Under the pieces are notes generated by a model. The model worked only from the letters and a program-made list of their open reading frames with translations, was not told the origin of the DNA and did no database searches. A DNA stretch of 64,000 nucleotides. It comes from Streptomyces sp. f51. GTDB taxonomy: Bacteria; Actinomycetota; Actinomycetes; Streptomycetales; Streptomycetaceae. The stretch covers positions 7,411,001-7,475,000 of the forward strand of contig NZ_CP149798.1 of the NCBI RefSeq assembly GCF_037940415.1, given 5' to 3'. Shown one piece after another: positions 8,540-16,947 of the stretch. Made by a program: the position numbers and the translations under genes. Every line of letters starts with the position of its first letter. The first letter of the stretch is position 1.

Positions 8540-10018
8540 TCAGTCCACCGGCCAGGTGTGCACCGGCGCGTTCAGGTGCATGTAGTCGATGTACTGGCGT
8601 GTCATGCGCCGCAGTGCCTCGTGACGGCCGCAGTGGTCCGACCTCTCGAAGCGGTGCACCATCTCCTTCTGCCAGACGGCGCCGTTGCGCGCGTTGACGC
8701 AGCGCTGCTCGATGATGCCGAGCAGCGGCTCCCGCCACGCCTCGTCCATGCCCGTGCGCTCCAGGCCCTGGTGCGCCAGCGGCAGCAGCCGTCGCAGCAC
8801 GAGTTCGGGCACCGGTATCTCACCGGCCCCCGGCCAGTACAGCCGGGCGTCGATGCCGTGCCGTGCGGCCGCGTGCAGATTGTCCTCGGCGGCGGAGAAG
8901 GACATCCGAGACCACACCGGCCGGTCCTCCTCCACCAGGGCGCGGGTGAGCCCGTAGTAGAAGGCGCCGTTGGCGAGCGTGTCGGCGACCGTCGGGCCCG
9001 CGGGCAGCACACGGTTCTCCACCCTCAGGTGCGGCCTGCCCCGGGCCACGGCGTAGACCGGACGGTTCCAGCGGTAGATCGTGCCGTTGTGCAGGGTGAG
9101 TTCGGACAGCTCCGGCGTGTCCCCGCGGTCCAGCGTCTGCGTGGGGTCCTGGTCCTCGCACAGGGGCAGGAGCGCCGGAAAATAGCGCAGGTTCTCCTCG
9201 AAGAGATCGAAGACGCTGTTGATCCACCGCTCGCCGAACCAGACCCGGGGCCGTACTCCCTGTGCCTTGATCTCCTGCGGGCGGGTGTCCGTCGCCTGCT
9301 CGAAGAGCGGGATACGGGTCTCGTGCGCCAGCTCTTTGCCGAACAGGAAGGGCGAGTTGGCCGCCAGGGCGACCTGCACCCCGGCGATCGCCTGCGCCGC
9401 GTTCCAGTAGTCGGCGAACTCCTCGGGCGACACCTGGAGATGGAACTGCGTGCTCGTGCACGCGGCCTCGGGCGTGATGGTCTCCGCGTACGTACGCAGC
9501 CGGTCGACGCCGTCCACCTCGATGAGCAGGTCCTCGCCGCGTGCCGCGAAGACCTGCTCGTTGATCAGCCGGTAGCGGGCGTTCTCCGACAGGGCCTCCG
9601 GTCCCACGTCCTCCTCCGTCAGCGTGGGCAGGATGCCGATCATGATCAGATGGACGCCGATCGACCTGGCACGCTCGTCCGCGTGGTTCAGGGCGGCGCG
9701 TATCTCGTCCTCCCAGGCGTCGGGACCGCCCGCGATCAGCCGCCGGGGAGGAATGTTGATCTCCAGGTTGAAGCGGCCCAGCTCGGTGTCCCAGGCCGGA
9801 TCCGCGATGGCGTCGAGCACGTCCGCGTTCCGCATCGTGGGCTCGCCCTCGGTGTCGGTCAGGTTCAGCTCGATCTCCAGGCCGACCTGGGGCCGCTCCA
9901 TGTCGAACCGTGCCTCTCGCAGCATCTGCGCGAAGGCGTCGAGGCACTCCTGCATCTTGATCCGGTACCGGCGCCGGTCCTCGCGGGTGAAGACCTGCGC
10001 CGGAACGTCGCGTCCCAT
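8540..10018 (-). CDS. Glutamate-cysteine ligase family (GCS2-like) protein
   Basis: The 492-residue protein belongs to the carboxylate-amine ligase group with glutamate-cysteine ligase GCS2. Visible motifs are VGLEIELNLTD (metal/ATP-binding Glu), GRFNLEINIPP, TSTQFHLQVSPEEFADYWNAAQA, and HNGTIYRWNRPVY followed by RVENRVLPAGPT. It is longer than YbdK (about 370) and matches a Streptomyces clade of unknown substrate; it is not EgtA or MshC, and no ergothioneine or mycothiol genes adjoin. The ATG at 10018 follows GGGAGG; an upstream ATG at 10102 is possible but lacks a site. Confidence 0.82.
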   Translation of the reverse strand: MGRDVPAQVFTREDRRRYRIKMQECLDAFAQMLREARFDMERPQVGLEIELNLTDTEGEPTMRNADVLDAIADPAWDTELGRFNLEINIPPRRLIAGGPDAWEDEIRAALNHADERARSIGVHLIMIGILPTLTEEDVGPEALSENARYRLINEQVFAARGEDLLIEVDGVDRLRTYAETITPEAACTSTQFHLQVSPEEFADYWNAAQAIAGVQVALAANSPFLFGKELAHETRIPLFEQATDTRPQEIKAQGVRPRVWFGERWINSVFDLFEENLRYFPALLPLCEDQDPTQTLDRGDTPELSELTLHNGTIYRWNRPVYAVARGRPHLRVENRVLPAGPTVADTLANGAFYYGLTRALVEEDRPVWSRMSFSAAEDNLHAAARHGIDARLYWPGAGEIPVPELVLRRLLPLAHQGLERTGMDEAWREPLLGIIEQRCVNARNGAVWQKEMVHRFERSDHCGRHEALRRMTRQYIDYMHLNAPVHTWPVD

Positions 10019-10377
10019 AGGTCCTCCCGGTGGCCCCACGGATACCTCTCCCCTCCAGCGTCGCACCATGGGGCGAGTCTGACCATGCGGGACGGGACGC
10101 ACGTGGGTCAGTGCCGTCCCCGCCGTGCACCGCCGGCTCCGCGCCCGCTGCCGGTCGCTCGACGGCGTCCTGGGCGCCCCCGGTGGCGGTGGCGGTGGCG
10201 GCGGTTTCGCCGGCCGTCCGGGGCCCCCGCGGTTCCGGCCCAGGGAAAGGCCCGCCGCGAGCGCGAGAACCGGGTCAGCTCCCTCATCCCGACCGGACCA
10301 TGATCCGGGTCAGCGGCTACCGCTGAGCCTCCGCCGGCGGTCACACCAGTAGACACCCGTCAACGGGCGTCACATCC
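10019..10377. other. Intergenic, no convincing gene
   Basis: The stretch holds a GGT/GGC-rich low-complexity run near 10180-10205. Short overlapping frames exist on both strands, but none has a ribosome site or protein-like composition. It separates two leftward genes, so it probably contains the promoter of the ligase-like gene. Confidence 0.5.
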
Positions 10378-11835
10378 TTACAGCGCGGCTTGATCGAGCA
10401 CCTGGTGCATCGTCACGACGGGAAGCGTCCGGTTCGCGGCCGCCCCGGAGGCGACGGCCGACTCGTCGGCCTCGAGGAGAGTGATCAGCCGGTCGGTCGG
10501 GATTGACGGGTTGGTCGCTGCTCGACGTCGTACGTAGTCGGCGTGGTCTGCCAGCAGCGCCTCGATCGTTTCGATCGGAAGCCCGGGATGTGCTGCGGCG
10601 ACGACCCGGTCATGCGGGTTGTCGGAGCGGGCCAGGGCAGTGGCGGCATCGGCAGGGAAGTTCTTGTGGGCGAGCATGTCCCAGCGGCTGTAGCTCTTCC
10701 AGTCGGCGGCAATGCGTGCCAGCAACCAACCGGGGGCGTTCGGTTGGCGTTCGCACACGAACAGCCGCACGGCGAAGCTGTCGTCGGCGGCGAGGATCTC
10801 CACGGCCTCGTCAGACAGATCGGTGCGCATGGCCAGCGTCTTGCGGAAGACCTGGTGACGGCTTCGCGCGAAGGCGACCTGATCGGATTCGGACAGGTCT
10901 TCGGCCAGCAGCCACTCGACGGCGTTTCCGCTGCTGCGGTCGTCGTACTCGACCGATACCGACTCACGCAGTACCGGGTCGAGGCCGTGGCGTGCGACGA
11001 CTGCCGCGCGGACCTCGTTGTCGGGATCGTGTGCCAGAGCCGCGACATGCTGGGGGTCCAGTGTCGGATTGGCGGCAACCGCAACGCGCAGTTGCGGGTC
11101 CGTCAGGAAGCGGTCGGTCAGATCGGCGTCCAGGTCGGCGGTCGCGGCGATTTGCCGCAGGAGCCCCGCGGTGTGCGCCGGGTCTGCGGAGGATTCGATG
11201 TCGGCGAGCATGCCGCGGGCAGCCTCAACGGGAAGCGGACCGTCCAGGCGGAGCAAGAGCATCTTACGGTCGAAGGCACCGGTGGCCTGCGAAAGGAGTT
11301 CGCCGATCCGGGCGGTCGGCGCAGGGTTCCACTCGGCGGCGACGATGGCGGCCGTTCGCGCATCCCCATCATCGAGCATGCCGGCCCGGATGTTGTCGGG
11401 CAGGTGGCGGTTGAACGCCAGGGCACGGCGGACCTTCGGCTCCGGGTCTCGGGCCAGCAGTTCGTAGACCTCGTGTGACAACGGCCCCGGGAAATGCCGC
11501 CCGTGCACGCCGACGGTGGTGAAGTACTCGGCACCTTCCGCCAACCGGCCGCGCACCCGCGAGTCGACGTCTCGGGCGAGGACGATCTGGACCTCGGCCG
11601 GGAGATTCGGATGCGCGGCCAGCTCCGACCGCAGGTTCGCATCCTCATCGCCGGCAAGGATCACCGCGGCCTGCGCGGGCAGGTCACGGCGCCGCGCGAG
11701 CTCGGTTCGATCGATGTTCGCCTCCGCGAGGCGAACAAGAATCTCCGGCTGTGCGGAGGAGTTGCCTGCCAAACCGCGCAGCAACACCGCCAGGTTCCGC
11801 TGCGCGATGACAGGACGTTCGAAGGATGCGGGCAT
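10378..11835 (-). CDS. Solenoid repeat protein (LRV/HEAT-like repeats), function unknown
   Basis: The 485-residue protein is built almost entirely of ~24-residue repeats of the form hxxLAxxPxxPxxVxxxLAxDxxxxVRxxLA, for example LRSELAAHPNLPAEVQIVLARD and VRRRAATNPSIPTDRLITLLEAD. This is the pattern of leucine-rich-variant or degenerate HEAT solenoids, which usually bind proteins. There is no signal peptide or membrane segment and no enzymatic domain, so it is probably a cytoplasmic scaffold. The ATG at 11833-11835 has no clear ribosome site; CACTAT just upstream could serve as a -10 for a nearly leaderless message. There is no operon partner. Confidence 0.7.
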   Translation of the reverse strand: MPASFERPVIAQRNLAVLLRGLAGNSSAQPEILVRLAEANIDRTELARRRDLPAQAAVILAGDEDANLRSELAAHPNLPAEVQIVLARDVDSRVRGRLAEGAEYFTTVGVHGRHFPGPLSHEVYELLARDPEPKVRRALAFNRHLPDNIRAGMLDDGDARTAAIVAAEWNPAPTARIGELLSQATGAFDRKMLLLRLDGPLPVEAARGMLADIESSADPAHTAGLLRQIAATADLDADLTDRFLTDPQLRVAVAANPTLDPQHVAALAHDPDNEVRAAVVARHGLDPVLRESVSVEYDDRSSGNAVEWLLAEDLSESDQVAFARSRHQVFRKTLAMRTDLSDEAVEILAADDSFAVRLFVCERQPNAPGWLLARIAADWKSYSRWDMLAHKNFPADAATALARSDNPHDRVVAAAHPGLPIETIEALLADHADYVRRRAATNPSIPTDRLITLLEADESAVASGAAANRTLPVVTMHQVLDQAAL

Positions 11836-11869
11836 CGATCCATAGTGCCAGGCCGCCTACCGAACATGA

Positions 11870-12178
11870 TCGACGGTATCGACCCGGAGCCAGCGAGAGG
11901 CCGACCGTGCCCACGAGGGCCGTCTGCGGCAACCAGGGCGTGACGCGGAGCGCCTGGGCCCGGACGAGATCGAGGAACTGGCGCGGAGTCGGCGGTCCGG
12001 CGGCTCCAGCGCGAAGTCGCAATGCGGTCACATGCTCTGCGACAGCAGCTGCTGCGGCTGCCGTCACTACGACTACGCGCAGAAGGCGGCCCGAGCCGCG
12101 GACCGGCGAGCCGACGAGATCTCGAAGCAGGCGCAGTCCTACGCGGACAACGCCCGTGCGGCGTGGCGGTGCGCCTGA
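11870..12178 (+). pseudogene. Decayed small Cys-rich protein gene without a start codon
   Basis: One forward frame is open from 11870 to a TGA at 12176-12178 and reads like real protein. GPDEIEELARSR is followed by a dense Cys/His cluster (CGHMLCDSSCCGCRHYDY), then a soluble helix with DRRADEISKQAQSYADNARAAW. Spacing of the Cys/His residues resembles a small zinc site. No ATG, GTG or TTG with a ribosome site precedes the conserved part, and the adjacent frame opens with a GTG at 11907, which suggests an N-terminal frameshift. It could alternatively be a short gene starting at the internal ATG near 12032. Confidence 0.35.
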
Positions 12179-12293
12179 TTTTCTGGTGGGCACGACGCGA
12201 CTACCTGCGCACCGGACGCACGGCGTGTCCGTGCCGCAGGGCTGATCCGAGCCGGGGCGCGGCAACAGGCCGACACCATTGCCCGGTGCCGCG

Positions 12294-12320
12294 TTGGCGG
12301 AGCCCCCGCCCTGCTAGAAT
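12294..12320 (+). promoter_or_regulatory. Promoter-like TTGGCG-N15-TAGAAT ahead of a terminator hairpin
   Basis: TAGAAT at 12315-12320 is a good -10 box in this GC-rich context, with TTGGCG at 12294-12299 as a short-spaced -35. A transcript starting near 12327 would run almost at once into the hairpin at 12335-12379. Confidence 0.4.
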
Positions 12321-12334
12321 GGGTCCCGTCACGC

Positions 12335-12379
12335 AAGCCTTCTCGGCACGGATCCCCGATCCGCCGAGGAGGCTTTTTT
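12335..12379 (+). terminator. Strong intrinsic terminator with T6 tail (possible small RNA or attenuator)
   Basis: AAGCCTTCTCGG pairs with CCGAGGAGGCTT (one G-U pair). After a two-base bulge CGGATC pairs with GATCCG around a CCC loop, and six T residues follow. A clear U tract is rare in Streptomyces terminators. It lies 130 bases before the aldo/keto reductase start and directly after a promoter-like sequence, so it could end a ~50-base RNA or attenuate the reductase. Confidence 0.75.
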
Positions 12380-12508
12380 CATGCCCGGGGCCTGTCTGCC
12401 CCGAAGCCGGTGGGCCCGGTTCGAGGTTCTCGTCCTGCCTGGCGACCCGAACGCGCGGCGCCCACCGATGAGTTCTTCGTTTTCTCACCGCAAGAGGAGA
12501 TCAACGTC

Positions 12509-13417
12509 ATGTGTCCATCGACGAACACCCCACCTGTCAAAGGTACTTGGCAGCTCGGTGACCGGATCGTCAACCGTGTCGGGTTCGGGGCGATGCGCCT
12601 GACGGGTACCGCGCCCTTCGGCCACGGCGTGCCGCGCGACCGCGATCGGTCGATCGGCGTGCTCCGGAGGGCGATCGAGCTCGGCGTGAACCACATCGAC
12701 ACCGCCGCCTACTACTTCTCGGCGACGCGCTCCGCCAACGAGCTGATCAACCGGGCGCTCGCGCCCTACCCGGAGGACCTGGTCGTCACCACCAAGGTGT
12801 GGCCGGGCCGCGATCCCTCGGGCGCCTGGTGGTGGGCCTCGCCGGCGCAGTTGCGCGGCCAGGTCGAGGAGAACCTGCGCCAACTCGGCCGCGACCACCT
12901 GGACGTGGTGAACCTGCGCGTGCCGCCGAGCCTGCGGACCGGCCCGATCGCCGAGCACTTCGGCGTGCTGGCCGAACTGCGCGACGCCGGGCTCATTCGC
13001 CACCTCGGCGTCTCCCACGTCACGTCCGGGCAACTGGACGAGGCCCGGGCCATCGCCCCGGTGGTCTGCGTGCAGAACCCGTACGGGATCGGTGCGTCCG
13101 GCGAGGACCGGGCACTTCTGCGGCGCTGCGGTGAACTCGGCCTGGCGTTCGTCCCGTTCTTCGCGATCGCGGGCGCCGGGCGCGAGGCGGGGCCGGTCGC
13201 CCAGGACCGCGAGGCGGTGCGGGCCGTCGCCCGCGCGCACGGGGTGTCCGTGGCGCAGGTCCGGCTGGCCTGGACCCTGCGCCAGGGTCCGCATGTGCTG
13301 GCGATCCCGGGGACCGGCGATCCGGAGCACCTCGCGCAGAACGTGGAGGCCGGTGCCTTGCGGCTCTCGGAGGACGAGGTGGCCCGCCTGAACGCGATCG
13401 GATCGCCTGGAGCCTAG
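12509..13417 (+). CDS. Aldo/keto reductase
   Basis: The 302-residue NADPH-dependent reductase has a TIM-barrel layout. GFGAMRLTG opens strand 1, GVNHIDTAAYYFSATRSANELI carries the catalytic Asp/Tyr region, and VTTKVWPG is the Lys motif. The usual catalytic His strand reads DVVNLRVPP (His replaced by Asn), as in several actinobacterial members. VLAIPGTGDPEHLAQNVEA is the NADPH-phosphate loop. The ATG at 12509 follows AGAGGAGA at 12493-12500. It may be read through the strong hairpin upstream, or from its own promoter after it. Confidence 0.88.
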   Translation: MCPSTNTPPVKGTWQLGDRIVNRVGFGAMRLTGTAPFGHGVPRDRDRSIGVLRRAIELGVNHIDTAAYYFSATRSANELINRALAPYPEDLVVTTKVWPGRDPSGAWWWASPAQLRGQVEENLRQLGRDHLDVVNLRVPPSLRTGPIAEHFGVLAELRDAGLIRHLGVSHVTSGQLDEARAIAPVVCVQNPYGIGASGEDRALLRRCGELGLAFVPFFAIAGAGREAGPVAQDREAVRAVARAHGVSVAQVRLAWTLRQGPHVLAIPGTGDPEHLAQNVEAGALRLSEDEVARLNAIGSPGA

Positions 13418-13454
13418 TGGCGCCACCCCGCTGGCCGGGGATCGCGGCGCCACG

Positions 13455-13481
13455 CCGCCGGCCGGGCACGCCGGCCGGCGG
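13455..13481. terminator. Bidirectional hairpin between convergent genes
   Basis: CCGCCGGCCGG (13455-13465) pairs perfectly with CCGGCCGGCGG (13471-13481) around a 5-base loop. It lies between the reductase stop and the DUF4232 stop. There is no U tract, as is usual for this genus. Confidence 0.65.
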
Positions 13482-13502
13482 TGGTGCCGGTCAGCCGCCC
13501 TG

Positions 13503-14183
13503 TCAGCCGCCCTGGCCGGCGCTTCCGACCGGGCCGACCTTCACCGGGGTGCCGGAGCCGTCCGTGACCGGCAGCGAGGCACCGCCCGGCCAGGCCAGGG
13601 CGACCGTCTTGGTCTCGTTCGGCGGGGTCACCAGCAGACCCGTGATGCGGACGCCGGAGCCGCCCGTCGTGTTGAGCGGGTAGGTGATGCCGAAGGCGGT
13701 CGACTGCCCGCTCTTGAGGACCGACCGGGTTGCCTGCTGACCCGTGCGCTTCGCGGACACGGTCCCCGAGGCGGTCTTCAGGTCGACGCCCGCGTACCCG
13801 GAGATCGCGCAGGCGCTGCCGCCGCGGTTCTTCAGCTGGACGACGACCGTTCCGTCGGGGTCGCCGCTGATGGTGTTCTCCTTCGCCGTGATCTCCAACG
13901 CGTCCGTGTGACACCTGGCGACCTGGGCGCCCCCGTTGGAACCCGTCCCGCTCTCCGTCCCCTTGCCCGCGGAACCCTTCCCGGTGCCACCGGTCCCGCC
14001 ACCCTGGTCCGAACCGCCCGAGGCGGAAGCGCCGCCCTGACCCGAACCACCGTTCGTGGACGCCGAGCCGGCCGGGGAAGGCGGCGCGCTCTGCCCCGTA
14101 CCGTCGTCCCCGTTCTGGCAGGCCGTGAGCGAGAGACCCGCGACAACGGCCAGAGCGGCGAGGGTGAGCTGGTGAACGCGCAT
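13503..14183 (-). CDS. DUF4232 lipoprotein
   Basis: The 226-residue lipoprotein has the signal peptide and lipobox LSLTAC (Cys at residue ~22). A Gly/Ser-rich linker with repeated GGTGGTGKGS-like units reaches to ~85, followed by a DUF4232 domain (VARCHTDALEITAKENTI, VVVQLKNRGGSACAISGYAGVDL, ITYPLNTTGGSGVRITGLLVTPP). The two conserved cysteines probably form a disulfide. DUF4232 proteins are abundant on Streptomyces surfaces and their role is unknown. The ATG is at 14181-14183. Transcription runs toward the aldo/keto reductase terminator. Confidence 0.88.
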   Translation of the reverse strand: MRVHQLTLAALAVVAGLSLTACQNGDDGTGQSAPPSPAGSASTNGGSGQGGASASGGSDQGGGTGGTGKGSAGKGTESGTGSNGGAQVARCHTDALEITAKENTISGDPDGTVVVQLKNRGGSACAISGYAGVDLKTASGTVSAKRTGQQATRSVLKSGQSTAFGITYPLNTTGGSGVRITGLLVTPPNETKTVALAWPGGASLPVTDGSGTPVKVGPVGSAGQGG

Positions 14184-14295
14184 GGTTTCTTCCCCAGTGT
14201 CGGTCGGTGGTGCCGGCGGCTCGCCGGGAGCGAGCGTCTGTGACCAGCAAGAGCCTCGGGCCCCGGCACCCCGTTCCGCCCGGCCGATCTGTAGT

Positions 14296-14305
14296 ACAGG
14301 CCTGT
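14296..14305. promoter_or_regulatory. Short palindrome ACAGGCCTGT in divergent intergenic region
   Basis: This is a perfect 10-base palindrome, flanked by GTAGT and TACAC, in the 293-base gap between the DUF4232 gene and the secreted protein gene at 14477. It may be an operator for either gene. Nothing else stands out in the gap. Confidence 0.25.
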
Positions 14306-14476
14306 TACACGCAGGATCGCCAGGGACGCGTACTCAGGTGTCCCGGGCGCGGGACCCGCCGCGGTGGAGCGATCGGCGCAGCGACACCACCCGGGCGGGC
14401 GACGATGCGGCACGAGCGGTTGCGCGGTTCCTACGGTCGTGTTCGAACCCAACGGACGAACGCGAAGGAACGATCT

Positions 14477-15013
14477 GTGAACCGCGCAGTTGCCAGGGCC
14501 GCCGCACTGCTCGCCTCGGTCCTCGTCGCCCTGCCCTGCACCGCCGCCGCGTCCGCCGTCGCCGCGGGCAAGGGCGACGGACCCCTCGTCGTCATCAACA
14601 ACGTGAACCAGCGCGCGGACGGCGACATCTTCAACGTGGGCCACGACAACGTCGTCGGCTCGGGCAACGGGAACGGAGCCCCGTCGACGGGAGTCGGCGC
14701 CCCCGGCGCGAGCGTGGCGGTGGTGCGTATCGTCGCGGGCACCCGCGTGCCGTTCCAGGGGGTGCAGCTCGCGTCGCACGAAGGCAGCGGAGACTATCCC
14801 CGCGCCATCTACCCGAACTACCTCGTCAATGTGCCGATCGACGGCCCCTCCACGGCCGTGTACGCGTCCGACGGCAGCGCCGGGCAGGTCCGCATCACCG
14901 CGACGGTCACCTCCGACGGGAAGGTGGCGCCGAACTGCTCCGCCGAGGGCAACCTGAGCTGCCGCGTCGAGTTCGACGGCCAGGGCCAGTACCTCTTGAT
15001 CGACGGCCGCTGA
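14477..15013 (+). CDS. Small secreted protein of unknown function
   Basis: The GTG at 14477 starts a 178-residue protein with a clear Sec signal peptide (RAAALLASVLVALPCTAAASAVA). The mature part opens with VVINNVNQRADGDIFNVGHDN, an Asn/Gly-rich segment reminiscent of chaplin/rodlin-type surface proteins but without their repeats. A compact beta-rich domain with two cysteines (PNCSAEGNLSCRVEF) follows. GAAGGAA at 14464-14470 serves as ribosome site. I do not recognise the family. A nearby 28-base repeat tract follows the stop. Confidence 0.75.
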   Translation: MNRAVARAAALLASVLVALPCTAAASAVAAGKGDGPLVVINNVNQRADGDIFNVGHDNVVGSGNGNGAPSTGVGAPGASVAVVRIVAGTRVPFQGVQLASHEGSGDYPRAIYPNYLVNVPIDGPSTAVYASDGSAGQVRITATVTSDGKVAPNCSAEGNLSCRVEFDGQGQYLLIDGR

Positions 15014-15070
15014 CGGAGCGACGACGAGGGCGGGGCTCTCCCGGTCGCGCCCCCGGCCCTCGGCGGCACC

Positions 15071-15153
15071 GCGTCCGCCCCGTCGGGACCAGCGCACCGC
15101 GTCCGCCCCGTCGGGACCAGCGCACCGGGGCGGCCCCGTCGGACCTGCGCACC
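15071..15153. repeat. 28-base tandem repeat, 2 perfect and 1 degenerate copy
   Basis: Units at 15071-15098 and 15099-15126 are identical, and 15127-15153 is a decayed third copy. Core GTCGGGACCAGCGCACC. The tract lies between the convergent secreted-protein and MerR genes and has no gene. Confidence 0.75.
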
Positions 15154-15214
15154 GGGACCGCCCCGCCCTCGTGACGTCGTCCCGGGCGAGGACACCTCGC
15201 CCGTCTCCCGTCGC

Positions 15215-16219
15215 TCACCGTCCGTCGCGCAGTCGAAGGACGTAGGCCGCGGTCAGGGCGACGGCGCGATCCTGGTCCGCCGACAGTTCCACCAGCGCGT
15301 CCGTGGCCCTCGTTCCCGGGATGCCCGCCAGTGCCTGGGTCAGCCGTCCGCGTGCGGGCGCCTCCGTGGCGGGGGCGGCGAGCCGGTCGAGGAGCCCGCT
15401 CGCGAGCCGGTCCGCCGTGGCGGGGTCGCTCGCCAGCACGCTCAGCGCGTCCGCCGCCTCGGTGTCGTTGCACCCCTCCACGATCATGTCGACGAGGGTC
15501 GGCACGGCATCGGCCGCCCCGCGCGCCCCCAGTGCCAGCGCCGCGTGTCCGCGGACCCGGGAGTCGGAGTCCGCGAGGGCCGTTCGCAGACAGGCGGCGG
15601 CCTCGGCGCCGGGCATCTCGGCGAGCGACCGTACGGCGCGTTCCCGCACCGCGGCCTCCGGTGAATCCAGGCCCTCCGCGAGCAGCGCAGCTCCGCGGTC
15701 GCCGGAGCGCGCCAGTGCCCATCGAAGGGCCCCGGCGACGTTCGGCTCCGACTCGCCGAGAACGGCCTCGACCAGAGCCTCCACCGGCACCGGCACCTCG
15801 CCGGCCGAGGACAGCGCCGCACGCTGCCGAGCGTCGGCGCTCTTCGACGTCAACGCGTTGAGCAGCGCGACGACTTGGAGCACGTCCTCCCAGTCGGCGG
15901 GTTCCGCGTCCTGGATCCTGTGCAGTCGTGTGAGCAACTCGCTCTCCGCCGCGATGCGTTCGCGGGTCCGACCGATGAGACCGCCGACGAGCGACGAGGG
16001 GGCGAACCCGGGATCGTCGAGCGCGCGCCCGATCTCGCGCAGGGACAGCCCGAGGGAGCGCAGACTCTCGATGTGGAAGATCCGCCGGATGTCGTCCCCG
16101 GAGTACTCCCGGTAGCCGGAACCGGTCCGCCCCGAAGGGTGCACCAGACCCAGCGACTCGTAGTGCCGCAGCATGCGGGCACTGACACCGGACCGTCGCG
16201 CCACCTCACCGATCAACAC
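15215..16219 (-). CDS. MerR-family regulator fused to HEAT repeats
   Basis: The 334-residue protein begins with a canonical MerR winged helix (MLIGEVARRSGVSARMLRHYE, GLVHPSGRTGSGYREYS). The dimerisation helix runs to about residue 115. In place of a small effector pocket the C-terminal ~200 residues are HEAT repeats (AVRERAVRSLAEMPGAEAAACLRTAL, SRVRGHAALALGARG, AVALTAAYVLRLRDGR). It starts 3 bases after the stop of a separate HEAT protein, so the two form an operon. A classic MerR operator-promoter precedes that operon, which implies autoregulation. The HEAT part probably senses or binds a protein partner. Confidence 0.88.
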   Translation of the reverse strand: MLIGEVARRSGVSARMLRHYESLGLVHPSGRTGSGYREYSGDDIRRIFHIESLRSLGLSLREIGRALDDPGFAPSSLVGGLIGRTRERIAAESELLTRLHRIQDAEPADWEDVLQVVALLNALTSKSADARQRAALSSAGEVPVPVEALVEAVLGESEPNVAGALRWALARSGDRGAALLAEGLDSPEAAVRERAVRSLAEMPGAEAAACLRTALADSDSRVRGHAALALGARGAADAVPTLVDMIVEGCNDTEAADALSVLASDPATADRLASGLLDRLAAPATEAPARGRLTQALAGIPGTRATDALVELSADQDRAVALTAAYVLRLRDGR

Positions 16220-16222
16220 GCC

Positions 16223-16894
16223 CTATCGTCCCTCGTGTCCGGGCCCGTCCAGGACCGCGACGCGCTTCGCCTCCTCGACGGCCGACTCGAATCCGGCGTC
16301 CGGATCGCGCAACAGCCGCTCCGTGGCGAGCGCGTGCGCCCGTACGCGCGGGTGCGGAGCCGCTGTCGCGGCAAGCAGGACGGGCACGACGACATCGCCC
16401 AGCGCCACCAGAGCCTGGCTGAGGCTCAGGTGCGTCTCCTTGCCGCCGCGTCCGAGCTGCTTCGCCAACTCCGCCGCCAGTACGGCTTCTTCGCCGGGCG
16501 GGGCGAGGACGACCGAGGCGCGCCAGGCGCTCCGGGCGACCTCGTCCTCGGGGTCGTGGAGCAGGGCGGGCGTGATCGCCGGCCATGCCCGCCGGTCCCC
16601 GATCTTGGACAGCGTGTGCAGTGCCTGGCTGCGTGCCTGCGCACGGTCGGAGCGGACTTCGCCGAGCAGCGCCGGCAGTGTCACGGACACCGGGTGGCGG
16701 GTGAGCGCCCAGGTCAGCATGTCGCGGACGAAGAACTCGGGCTCCACCGCGCAGCGCCGTACGAGCTCGGCGACGAAGAGCGGATCGGGCGCGGTGCCGA
16801 CCGCGAGGGCCGCCCGCAGCCGTACGGACGAGCTGCCGTGCTCCAGCGCCCGAAGCATGCGTACCTGATCCGTGTCCTGTCCCGTGACCGTCAT
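16223..16894 (-). CDS. HEAT-repeat protein, first gene of the MerR-HEAT operon
   Basis: The 223-residue protein is made of HEAT repeats (SSVRLRAALAVGTAPDPLFVAELV, QARSQALHTLSKIGDRRAWPAI, HPRVRAHALATERLLRD), with no signal peptide or membrane segment. The repeats resemble those in the MerR protein encoded immediately downstream, so the two may have arisen by duplication and could associate. The ATG at 16892-16894 follows GAGGAGG; the longer frame to 17086 would run through the MerR promoter. Its role is unknown. Confidence 0.8.
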   Translation of the reverse strand: MTVTGQDTDQVRMLRALEHGSSSVRLRAALAVGTAPDPLFVAELVRRCAVEPEFFVRDMLTWALTRHPVSVTLPALLGEVRSDRAQARSQALHTLSKIGDRRAWPAITPALLHDPEDEVARSAWRASVVLAPPGEEAVLAAELAKQLGRGGKETHLSLSQALVALGDVVVPVLLAATAAPHPRVRAHALATERLLRDPDAGFESAVEEAKRVAVLDGPGHEGR

Positions 16895-16916
16895 CGAGAC
16901 CACCTCCTCGGCAGGC

Positions 16917-16947
16917 AGTGAAGTCCTTGCCACGGTGTCAAGGTCAA
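16917..16947 (-). promoter_or_regulatory. MerR-type promoter with 19-base spacer and dyad operator
   Basis: On the reverse strand TTGACC (16942-16947) and TTCACT (16917-16922) are separated by 19 bases, the over-long spacing that MerR activators correct by twisting DNA. The spacer contains the dyad read on the plus strand as CCTTGCCACGGTGTCAAGG (16925-16943). It lies 23 bases upstream of the HEAT gene start. Confidence 0.75.

Noticed and set aside
10019..10377. Short forward and reverse ORFs of 70-98 residues
   Set aside because: They have poly-Gly or poly-Arg composition, no ribosome site and no conserved motif.
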